A stretch of DNA of 59,180 bases, from the IMG/VR virus record IMGVR_UViG_3300014501_000021, positions 1-59,180 of that record; one strand, given 5' to 3'. The translations under genes and the position numbers were made by a program. This DNA comes from a virus. This document shows positions 18,272 through 25,565 of this stretch, piece after piece (within the stretch, counting starts at the first letter, position 1; each line of letters begins with the position of its first letter). Under the pieces are notes generated by a model. It was not told the origin of the DNA, did no database searches, and was given only the letters and a program-made list of their open reading frames with translations.

Positions 18272-21200
18272 ATGACAACTATTCATCCTATATTACTAAC
18301 ACAAACGGGAACAGCTCCTACGACTGGAGAAGTTCTAACAGCTACTTCTTCAACAACTGCTAGCTGGCTACCTGCTTCAGGAGGTGGTAGTAATGGTCCC
18401 AACTACTACATAATTGGTCCTACAGGTAATTATTCCACTCTGACACAGGCGGTCGCGGCTCACCCAGAATGGACCGATGGGACATTAGCGGTTACGGTCA
18501 CTATATTCTTCCAGGCGGGTGATTATGTAGAATCGCCTATCGTTCTTAATGGAGGAACTGGAAGTATAAATCTAACATGTACAACTAGCCCAGATAGTTT
18601 AGCTATCCTTAATTACAATTCGGCTACTCCTGCGATAACACATGCGGGCGGTACTCTTACTATTGCGCAGTTGCAGATTACGAATCCTGTTGGCGTAGTT
18701 ATAAATTGTACGGGTACGTTTCCTAGTGATGGTCTTATTATTGGTAACGATTCCTTCATAGATACCGATCTTGGCGCAGTCCCTTACGCATTGACGTTTA
18801 ATTCTGCAGGCTCTCTCAATGTTCAGGGTAACTCTCTCGTATTCGGTATTCACTATAATGGATCAGGAACGCAGAGTAGCCTTAATCTTAACCAGGCGCT
18901 TGTTTTCAATTATGGAGCACCTCCTCTATATATTGCAAACGGCCCAGAATTTGGAACACCGTTTGGATTTACCGTTAATTATTCTCAGCTCAGCGAGTTT
19001 AGTAATACGTTCCCTGCTATATTCGGTGCTGCAAATGGCTACGGTGGAAATATCAGTTTCAACGATCTCAATGGATCCGCTCCTACGAGTAATAATATCG
19101 GTACCAACGCGGGCGCGATTGGAAGCGTTCCACTAGCTACAAATCCTAGCGGCGGCGGGGGAATACTTCAAGTACAGGGAGATTTTTCTGCTAACTCTAT
19201 AACAACTCCAGCATTTCAAGTAACAACAGGTGCATCCGCGGGAGCCGTTCTGACTTCTGATGGTTCAGGAAACGCAACTTGGCAGGCTCCTGCGGCCGGA
19301 TTCGTTTTAGGAGCGGTTACTTCATATGCTATAGGTACCACTACCGCTGATGACATTGCGTTTGATGGCGTCAATATGTGGGTATCTGATGGATCTAGTG
19401 GAGGCGGGGTAGCCAAAGTTTCTCCAGATGGTGGCTACACCTTCTATCCTGCAGGATCGGGCTATCCTGGAGGTATCGCGTTTGATGGCGTCAATATGTG
19501 GCAAACGGGCTACACCCTCGCTAAAATAGCTCCGAACGGAACTGCAATCACCTTTGCTGCGGCAGCAGGTCAGCCGCAGAGTATCGCTTTCGATGGCGTC
19601 AACATGTGGACGGCTAACTACTCCGATAACTCTGTTACCAAGATCACTCCAGATTTAACACAAACAGTTTACTCTATACCGGATTGCACTACGCCTGGAG
19701 GTATCGCGTTTGATGGCGTCAATATGTGGATGGCTGGGATTGTTAGTAATACTATTTCGATGATTACTCCCAGCGGCGTATCTGTTACTTACCCTTTGTC
19801 AGGAATTAACCCATACGGCGTTGCATTCGATGGCACGAATATGTGGGTCGCATTCGGAGGAAGTCAGGCGGTTTCTATGGTCGCACCTGATGGAACAGAA
19901 ACCTATTATTCTGGAGCTCCAGACTTTGGGGCAAAAATAGCATTTGATGGTACCGATATGTGGGTTACGTGCGGCGGCGGAAGTGGTTCAGGAAATGTCA
20001 TACAAGTATCCCCATCTGGCGCTTTTACACTATGGCCTGTTGCTTCGTCGTATAGTCAAGGTATTGCGTGGGATGGCCAAAATATGTGGGTGGCTTCCTT
20101 CAGTAATAATGTTTATAAAGTAGCGGTTAGCCCAGATTATCACATTGCGCCGAATCCCGATGATCTTTTTGGATACGCAGTATTAAATAAAGAGGGCCAG
20201 GAGAACATAGCGGTAGGAACTACCCTGCTCGATATACCGATTGCTGGAGGATATCAGACAATATTCGATGGAACAAATATTTGGGTTCTCAATTATGCTA
20301 GCAATACAGCTACTCCTGTTTTAGCTTCAACGGGGACTATCGGAACGTCAATTACTGTTGGTAATAATCCATTCAGAGGAGTATTTGACGGAACCAATAT
20401 CTGGGTGATAAGCGCGACTGACGCTAGTGTAACACAAGTTTCAGTTGATACTTTATCGCCAGTTGCAACTTACGTAATAGCAGGGGCCAGTGCTCCTTCT
20501 GGTATTTCTTTTGATGGAACTTATTTTTGGATCGCAGATTATGCTACAGGTGACGTTTATAAAATGAATAATCTGGGAACAGTGTTAGATACTATCCCGG
20601 TTGCCGGCGAATTGTACGGAATACCTTTCGATGGGGCTAACGTCTGGGCAGTGAGCGCATCAGCTAATACCGTAACAAAAATACAGACTTCTAACTCTGC
20701 AATTATAGGCACTTACCCAACAAATCTCAGCTATTCCTACGAAGCGTGCTTTGACGGAAATAATATTTGGGTGTCTGACGCAGGCGGAACTAATGTTACT
20801 AAGTTCCAAGCATCAACAGGTACTCTTCTAGGAACTTTCCCTGCTGGAAATAATTGTTACGGATTGTGTTTTGATGGTACCTATATTTGGTCGCCGGGTA
20901 ACCTCGATAATGTATTAGTTCAGCTTCTCGCAGCGACTGGCGCAACCGTAGGAACTTATCATATTTCTTCGGGCGGCACCCTTGTGGGAGTAACATTTGA
21001 TGGGAATAATATCTGGACAGTTTCCGCGGTCGACTTAACTAAGGTAGCGGACCCCTTGCCACTTGATCCGTGGGCAATACTTCCTCGCGGAGCAATCTTA
21101 TCAACAGGATTAGCAATTCCAACTGGAGCTGCAGGTGGCGATTTGTCGGGAACTTACCCGGATCCTGTCGTATCATCTATAGATGGCGTGCCAGTCTCAA

Positions 21201-21721
21201 ATGTTGCGGGTGGTATCAATGTTCATTTAGCTACTGATGCTAACTTTTTAGTACAGACATTTGGCGTAGGAGACGTGACCCTTTCTGCGGTAAATGACGC
21301 ATACAACGCTAATACGCCAATGGCGTTCCGCGCGAGCAGCTATGTTTTTGAGAATCCGGGCGCAAGCACTGCTACTTTTAACGTTCCAGTTACAATCGCG
21401 GATGGTACACAAGCAGCGGGGTATGTATTCACTTCCGATGCATCGGGCGATGGTTCGTGGCAGGCGCCTGCTGCGCAGCCACAGGTATTAGCTCTTATGT
21501 CTAGTCCGGGAGCTGTTGGGGGAGCTACACAGACATTGACGGTGACAGGGCTTCTTGCTACAGATACTATCTTGGCGGTGACACAGATTACTCCAGGCGC
21601 GTCAGCAACGCTATCATTACTAGGAGTTAATCTACCTCAATCAGACGGATCTATATCCGTTTATTGGGTAGCAGATCCGGGAGTCGGCGCGGTTGTACTC
21701 GTATCAGTTTTACGATCTTAA
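18272..21721 (+). CDS. Tail fibre, 1149 aa, beta-helix plus two seven-bladed propellers
   Basis: The N-terminus MTTIHPILLTQTGTAPTTGE matches the adhesin at 4212. Residues about 45-270 look like a right-handed beta-helix or pectinesterase-like domain (YSTLTQAVAAHPEW; VTIFFQAGDYVESPIVL). A linker with GAVLTSDGSGNATWQAP leads to propeller 1 (about 346-621, seven FDG-N-W blades) and propeller 2 (about 651-925, seven blades). A GGDLSGTYPDPVV linker and a short beta domain finish the protein. Blades within propeller 1 are nearly identical at DNA level (see the repeat entry). Probable role: host or surface recognition. Upstream spacing is 10 bases with ACGGAAA as a weak ribosome site. Confidence 0.85.
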   Translation: MTTIHPILLTQTGTAPTTGEVLTATSSTTASWLPASGGGSNGPNYYIIGPTGNYSTLTQAVAAHPEWTDGTLAVTVTIFFQAGDYVESPIVLNGGTGSINLTCTTSPDSLAILNYNSATPAITHAGGTLTIAQLQITNPVGVVINCTGTFPSDGLIIGNDSFIDTDLGAVPYALTFNSAGSLNVQGNSLVFGIHYNGSGTQSSLNLNQALVFNYGAPPLYIANGPEFGTPFGFTVNYSQLSEFSNTFPAIFGAANGYGGNISFNDLNGSAPTSNNIGTNAGAIGSVPLATNPSGGGGILQVQGDFSANSITTPAFQVTTGASAGAVLTSDGSGNATWQAPAAGFVLGAVTSYAIGTTTADDIAFDGVNMWVSDGSSGGGVAKVSPDGGYTFYPAGSGYPGGIAFDGVNMWQTGYTLAKIAPNGTAITFAAAAGQPQSIAFDGVNMWTANYSDNSVTKITPDLTQTVYSIPDCTTPGGIAFDGVNMWMAGIVSNTISMITPSGVSVTYPLSGINPYGVAFDGTNMWVAFGGSQAVSMVAPDGTETYYSGAPDFGAKIAFDGTDMWVTCGGGSGSGNVIQVSPSGAFTLWPVASSYSQGIAWDGQNMWVASFSNNVYKVAVSPDYHIAPNPDDLFGYAVLNKEGQENIAVGTTLLDIPIAGGYQTIFDGTNIWVLNYASNTATPVLASTGTIGTSITVGNNPFRGVFDGTNIWVISATDASVTQVSVDTLSPVATYVIAGASAPSGISFDGTYFWIADYATGDVYKMNNLGTVLDTIPVAGELYGIPFDGANVWAVSASANTVTKIQTSNSAIIGTYPTNLSYSYEACFDGNNIWVSDAGGTNVTKFQASTGTLLGTFPAGNNCYGLCFDGTYIWSPGNLDNVLVQLLAATGATVGTYHISSGGTLVGVTFDGNNIWTVSAVDLTKVADPLPLDPWAILPRGAILSTGLAIPTGAAGGDLSGTYPDPVVSSIDGVPVSNVAGGINVHLATDANFLVQTFGVGDVTLSAVNDAYNANTPMAFRASSYVFENPGASTATFNVPVTIADGTQAAGYVFTSDASGDGSWQAPAAQPQVLALMSSPGAVGGATQTLTVTGLLATDTILAVTQITPGASATLSLLGVNLPQSDGSISVYWVADPGVGAVVLVSVLRS
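19358..19729 (+). repeat. Near-identical DNA repeats encoding propeller blades
   Basis: The 24-base unit encoding AFDGVNMW occurs without change at 19358-19381, 19478-19501 and 19706-19729. The last two copies are identical over 36 bases (19466-19501 and 19694-19729). The first two are exactly 120 bases apart, which equals one 40-residue blade. This indicates recent blade duplication or gene conversion. Confidence 0.85.
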
Positions 21722-21737
21722 TTATAAGGAGATTAAA

Positions 21738-22202
21738 ATGAAAATTCGTTACGATGGTTCAGGAAATATTAATGCGTGTTGCGTCAATTCCGCCTCTCTT
21801 GGTGGATCAACAGTTATTACTATCCCCGATAACGCCGCACTTCTATCGAACCCTTGGAAGTATACATGGAATGCAACTACTGGTTCTTTAGTACTTAGAG
21901 AGGCGGTGGTTCTATCTACTGCGACTCCTCTTACTAACGGAGTGCCAACCGCTTCCGTGAATACTAACATTGTTGTTACCTTGACTGCTAAGAATTCTTC
22001 TGGGGCAACAGATACATCCGCAAACTTTGTGGTATCTCTTTCGGACTTGAACGCGGCGCCTGGCTCTCCTGCTATCCCTAGCGTCACGCTAGCTTCAGGG
22101 GTAGGTACAGCTACTCTTACATCCGCTACTGCAAAGAAGATGCTTCTATGTGCTCGCTCAGCAGGAGTTTGCTCCGGTAGCCTTGCTGTAGCGTTCGCGT
22201 AA
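21738..22202 (+). CDS. Small virion protein candidate, 154 aa
   Basis: The ATG at 21738 has AAGGAG 7 bases upstream (ATAAGGAGATTAAAATG). An earlier in-frame ATG at 21693 would overlap the fibre gene and has no ribosome site, so it is not used. The N-terminus (MKIRYDGSGNINACCVNSAS) and the pattern of Thr/Val/Ala strands with an Ig-like LTAKNSSGATDTSANFVVSL segment suggest a beta-sandwich. It has five cysteines, more than its neighbours (two at the start, two near the C-terminus). It ends the fibre block. Fibre-associated or decoration protein is a guess; no family is recognised. Confidence 0.65.
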   Translation: MKIRYDGSGNINACCVNSASLGGSTVITIPDNAALLSNPWKYTWNATTGSLVLREAVVLSTATPLTNGVPTASVNTNIVVTLTAKNSSGATDTSANFVVSLSDLNAAPGSPAIPSVTLASGVGTATLTSATAKKMLLCARSAGVCSGSLAVAFA

Positions 22203-22246
22203 AGTAATTTATACTTACAGGCCAGTAGTCTCGTTGAGGATAAACT

Positions 22247-22801
22247 ATGTTAAACTGTGAATGTCGAGATCATAATCGTTGGCACGATAAATGTAATAAT
22301 CACTGCGCTAGTTGCTTTGAGCGCAGATGGAGTGATCAGGAAAGAAAACTTGTTCGTGATTCAATGATTCTTATGCCTGAGCGCTTCAGGGCTACTGCTA
22401 ACGACGAAAGAGTTTTGATGTTCCTCGAAACAGTTGTCGCGGATATCAATGCTATTCCCCCGTCTGAAAGCCTTCGCATAGATGATTTATCTCCGATCAT
22501 AATTCCTATTGTTCGATTCGGTGCGAGCTTGTATGCCCAGATCTTTCAGCAGATGGGTGCGACAATCGACGACTTCACTTGGAGTGACCAGGGTATAACT
22601 GTCGCCATCGATCAGACAAGTAAAATCAATGCGTCTCTCGCAAATACAACGAAGGCGTATGAACGTATGCTTGTTAATTATAAGAAGACTCGTGTTATTG
22701 CACAAGGTGGTCGTGGATTGGGTACTCCTCGGTATCAATCGCAGCTTGGGCAGTTCTTAAAGATTGCGCTTGGAAGCTCGTTCTTATTCAACTCTTTTTA
22801 A
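22247..22801 (+). CDS. Cys-rich N-terminal protein of the neck region, 184 aa
   Basis: Starts 13 bases after a GTTGAGG site. The first 30 residues hold six Cys and several His (MLNCECRDHNRWHDKCNNHC), a probable metal-binding knuckle. The remainder is helical, with PERFRATANDERVLMFLETV and IIPIVRFGASLYAQIFQQMG, and a C-terminal hydrophobic segment (FLKIALGSSFLFNSF). It opens the block that leads into neck, sheath and tube genes. A virion or head-completion role is possible. A shorter start at an internal Met (residue 40) would remove the Cys part. Function unknown. Confidence 0.6.
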   Translation: MLNCECRDHNRWHDKCNNHCASCFERRWSDQERKLVRDSMILMPERFRATANDERVLMFLETVVADINAIPPSESLRIDDLSPIIIPIVRFGASLYAQIFQQMGATIDDFTWSDQGITVAIDQTSKINASLANTTKAYERMLVNYKKTRVIAQGGRGLGTPRYQSQLGQFLKIALGSSFLFNSF

Positions 22802-22827
22802 CGCTTGTCCAAAGCATTTTAAGCGTT
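22800..22827 (+). terminator. Weak hairpin after the 22247 gene
   Basis: Inverted repeat AACGCTT / AAGCGTT (7 bp, 14-base loop) immediately after the stop codon. There is no good T-run after it, so termination is uncertain; it may only slow or process the transcript ahead of the promoter at 22961. Confidence 0.3.
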
Positions 22828-22834
22828 TAAGGAT

Positions 22835-22978
22835 ATGTTTAATAAGCTTTGCTGCTTAGTAAATCCTATTTGTGATGATGGTCCTTGTATTGATTGTATG
22901 CGTGAGTTAGCAAGGAAGTATATGGCTCTAGTTGACGGTGATTTTGTCGCGGCGAAAAATTTGACAGATTTAGTATAG
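22835..22978 (+). CDS. Small Cys-rich ORF, 47 aa
   Basis: Reads MFNKLCCLVNPICDDGPCID and then a short helix with CMRELARKYMALVDG, ending TAG at 22976-22978. Five Cys in 22 residues echo the Cys-rich start of the preceding gene, so it may be a related small metal-binding protein. The ribosome site is poor (AAGGA with one base of spacing), and the end overlaps a consensus promoter. It may therefore be chance, but the coding fills most of an otherwise empty 204-base gap. Confidence 0.4.
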   Translation: MFNKLCCLVNPICDDGPCIDCMRELARKYMALVDGDFVAAKNLTDLV

Positions 22979-22990
22979 ACCGTTTATAAT
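22961..22990 (+). promoter_or_regulatory. Consensus sigma70 promoter
   Basis: TTGACA at 22961-22966 and TATAAT at 22985-22990, both perfect to consensus, separated by 18 bases. The start of transcription is expected at about 22997, nine bases before the ATG at 23006, so the leader is very short. It would drive the neck, sheath and tube genes with host RNA polymerase. Confidence 0.7.
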
Positions 22991-23005
22991 AGCGAACAGG
23001 ATACT

Positions 23006-23482
23006 ATGGAAAAACTGAATAAGTTGAGCGCGAAAGAAGAGTCCGGCGAACAAAATCTTAGTGGCTTGTATAGAGTCACTATGGATGTCCATGTTACTGA
23101 TCAAAATGTCGAAGCTCTTAAGGAGCTTGCAAAGAAGCTGGGCGACATTAATGATATGACAATTGAGAGGCATGCCTCTGAGTCGCCCTTTAGTATTGGC
23201 GACACAATTGAATTGACATCAGAATACACCTGCGACAAATCTGTTTATCAAGATTCTTGCGGGAATCTATTCATCTCTGACAGACCCGTAGAAGGCAGTG
23301 TCGAGAAGATTGGGGTGTTCCGGGTTAGTTTGCCTGCAGGCACTTTCGCTGAAGTCAATAACAAGTCAACAAATGGCTCTACAGAGGTACTCTTCTCTGG
23401 TGAATCTATTTATTTAGATGACATTAGCAGAATTGCCTATCTAGGGATTTTAGCACTACCTTCGGCACTGCTTGCTAAATAA
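23006..23482 (+). CDS. Hypothetical protein of the neck region, 158 aa
   Basis: First gene after the consensus promoter at 22961; AGGA lies 4 bases before the ATG. The N-terminal 20 residues are polar and Lys/Glu-rich. The rest alternates beta strands and loops (YRVTMDVHVTDQNVEALKEL; SIGDTIELTSEYTCDKSVY; STEVLFSGESIYLDDISR) and ends with a hydrophobic helix (IAYLGILALPSALLAK). The stop overlaps the next start by one base (TAATG), so it is coupled to the FN3 protein. No family recognised. It could be a virion component or a regulator expressed early from this promoter. Confidence 0.6.
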   Translation: MEKLNKLSAKEESGEQNLSGLYRVTMDVHVTDQNVEALKELAKKLGDINDMTIERHASESPFSIGDTIELTSEYTCDKSVYQDSCGNLFISDRPVEGSVEKIGVFRVSLPAGTFAEVNNKSTNGSTEVLFSGESIYLDDISRIAYLGILALPSALLAK

Positions 23483-24072
23483 TGATTGCTCCTACTCCAG
23501 TCTATGGCGTATCCGTTGAGAATCTTCTCGCTGGGCGTCGTATGCTCATCGAGTGGGATCTTAACCCATTGAATCAAGGTATAACGCAATATACTGTTTG
23601 GCGTTCGACTCAGGAGTATCAGGGCTTTGAGAAGATCGCAACTCTCAATTCTCCTACGTACCAGTTCATTGATAAGGTTCCTTATACGTTCGGCGTAATA
23701 TTCTTTTATAAAGTTCTGGCTGTTAATGCCGCAGGTGTTTCAAGTAACATCACTCAGTCTAATGCCGTATCAGATCAGACGTTTGATGACTTCGAAGAAA
23801 AACCATTCAGAGCTACTACGTTACAATTTGATGCATTAGTAACTAATGAGACTCCCGGTGGTACCGTTGACGGCGTAAATAAAACATTTACAACAGCTAA
23901 CTTATTCAGATTTGATTCTTTGCAAGTTTATCTTAATGGTATCAACCGCATTAACGCAAATTCAAACGCTTCCGTAGTTGACTATACCGAGGGAGCGAAC
24001 CAGATGTCCTTTACGTTTTCGAATGCGCCGGCGCAAAATGATATCATAGTTGTTACTTATCTTAAACTATAA
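23482..24072 (+). CDS. Fibronectin type III protein of the neck region, 196 aa
   Basis: Residues about 5-95 form an FN3 domain: RRMLIEWDLNPLNQGITQYT, then a YTVWRSTQE strand and FFYKVLAVNAAGVSSN near the end. Residues 115-196 are a separate beta module (VDGVNKTFTTANLFRFDSLQ; VYLNGINR; VVDYTEGANQMSFTFSNAPA) that is also found in the fibres at 2229 and 10551 in the form of VYQDGIL-VDYTE. So neck and fibre genes share this module. FN3 domains in phage virions usually aid weak surface attachment. The coupled start and the stop overlapping the 24072 gene indicate one operon. Confidence 0.75.
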   Translation: MIAPTPVYGVSVENLLAGRRMLIEWDLNPLNQGITQYTVWRSTQEYQGFEKIATLNSPTYQFIDKVPYTFGVIFFYKVLAVNAAGVSSNITQSNAVSDQTFDDFEEKPFRATTLQFDALVTNETPGGTVDGVNKTFTTANLFRFDSLQVYLNGINRINANSNASVVDYTEGANQMSFTFSNAPAQNDIIVVTYLKL

Positions 24073-24677
24073 TGGCACATCTTCAGATTCTTCCATCGAT
24101 CAACGATCGCGTTGATCCGCTTGTTGAGAGATTCCTCGACATGCGAGAGAAGCTTCGATGGATGTTAGCGATGGGTGGAGAGCGTGTCCTTCTTTATAAG
24201 AGATTGTATTCTGGAGAGCTCTCTCCTTATTATGATCCAATTAGAAAGACGGTGCAGGCGAATCCAACAGATTTTATTGGATACGGTACGCCATTCGTTG
24301 GGGGCTTTTACGGACCGTTTGAAATTTTCGTAAGCTTACAGAGCGGTTCAACCCCCCAACAGATCACTTCTTATGATCAAGGATTGAGAAGAACCTTCAA
24401 CGCTGTTGGTAACTGGGCGCTATGGGAACCGCAGCTTAATAATAAAGATTTTATTGTACGTAGAAACAATCAGAGATTGTGGATCACAGATGTAGATATT
24501 TCCAAATGGAGACATCACGTTCTTCATTATTCTTTTAAGACAAGTGAAATTGAGCGTAGCAACGTTATTTACAATATCCCTATAACTGGGTTAGCGGATA
24601 CTCAGACAGGCTTAGTTTGTCCTATAACTCCGTTACCTACATCTCCTCCATTACCAATATCTGAAGTGCAAGTTTAA
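24072..24677 (+). CDS. Neck or head-completion protein candidate, 201 aa
   Basis: Begins at the last base of the preceding stop. Features visible: a basic, helical N-terminus (LVERFLDMREKLRWMLAMGG), a YDPIRKTVQANPTDFIGYGT segment, then beta-rich PFEIFVSLQSGSTPQQITSY and a closing domain (RLWITDVDISKWRHHVLHYS). Its position between capsid and sheath genes and next to the terminator-like 24685 gene is where contractile phages encode connector and tail-completion proteins. The family was not recognised with certainty, so the role rests on gene order. Confidence 0.6.
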   Translation: MAHLQILPSINDRVDPLVERFLDMREKLRWMLAMGGERVLLYKRLYSGELSPYYDPIRKTVQANPTDFIGYGTPFVGGFYGPFEIFVSLQSGSTPQQITSYDQGLRRTFNAVGNWALWEPQLNNKDFIVRRNNQRLWITDVDISKWRHHVLHYSFKTSEIERSNVIYNIPITGLADTQTGLVCPITPLPTSPPLPISEVQV

Positions 24678-24684
24678 ATTTTAA

Positions 24685-25536
24685 ATGGCCAACTATTCAT
24701 GGATCGGTCCCATCATCATCAAACGTGTTCGGGATGCGATTGTCCTGAACTTACGTCGACAATTTTCGTATGACACGATGTATCCCTATGTAGAGACTGT
24801 AACGTTTACAGCTCTTCCAGGTGTAGTGAATCTTGATCTTGAATCGCCGTACGTAACAGGCGCTGGCACTAATTTTACAAAAACTCTTAACGCTGGAAAC
24901 AGAATTCAGTTTGCAAGTGATGTTAATTATTACTACGTCCTATCCGTTGCGAGCGATACTAGTTTAACGTTGACGACTAATTATACGGGACAGACAGTTT
25001 CGAGCGCGACAATAAGTATTGCGTCTAACGTTGTGGTAAATTTTGATTGTACGCGTATAGCCATCAACGACGCAACGCCTCAAGACTATTACTACTTACC
25101 TGCACTTGTAGTAAAGACGGCTGCTGGTGAAGAACATCGTTTTCTACAAGAAGATTTTTTCGAAGAATTTACAGATGTGAATGGAAACCAAAGCGAACGC
25201 AGAGGCGCTCCTATGGATATCAACGTAACGATAGAGGCGTTAGCTATAGACGTAATCACAAGAGATCAGCTGGTAGACCGCTTATACGAAAAGTTCAAAA
25301 TTATTACGACGGATCTTGCAGAAAATGGTATAGGTATCTTAAAGACGTCGATACTTCCTGACGATCGAAAATTCGAAAATGATCGTTGGTGGTATACATC
25401 CAGTATTTCGATGAAGTTGTACGCAGAGTGGTTGGATGAGGATATCGCAGCATTGAATTCGTCGATGACGGGCGTTAAGACGGGAATCTACACAGCACAT
25501 GGCGTTGATCAACGTTTCCAGATCAAAGATAGTTAA
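24685..25536 (+). CDS. Tail-terminator/neck protein candidate with inserted beta module, 283 aa
   Basis: Residues 1-40 and 113-283 make up an alpha/beta protein (IKRVRDAIVLNLRRQFSYDT at the start; VNFDCTRIAINDATPQDYYY; and APMDINVTIEALAIDVITRD) of the size and place expected for a tail terminator or neck protein just upstream of the sheath. Residues about 42-112 are an inserted module, VTGAGTNFTKTLNAGNRIQF then SVASDTSLTLTTNYTG. The same module is found in the sheath (about 270-332) and in the 1273-residue baseplate protein (about 1085-1145). The start lacks a Shine-Dalgarno and is 7 bases after the previous stop. Confidence 0.65.
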   Translation: MANYSWIGPIIIKRVRDAIVLNLRRQFSYDTMYPYVETVTFTALPGVVNLDLESPYVTGAGTNFTKTLNAGNRIQFASDVNYYYVLSVASDTSLTLTTNYTGQTVSSATISIASNVVVNFDCTRIAINDATPQDYYYLPALVVKTAAGEEHRFLQEDFFEEFTDVNGNQSERRGAPMDINVTIEALAIDVITRDQLVDRLYEKFKIITTDLAENGIGILKTSILPDDRKFENDRWWYTSSISMKLYAEWLDEDIAALNSSMTGVKTGIYTAHGVDQRFQIKDS

Positions 25537-25565
25537 TACGGTCAAAAATTTAGGAGAAAATCCCT

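Noticed and set aside
2229-22202. Diversity-generating retroelement acting on the fibre genes.
   Set aside because: No reverse transcriptase and no template/variable repeat pair with adenine-directed changes is visible in the window. Repeats between blades are plain duplications.
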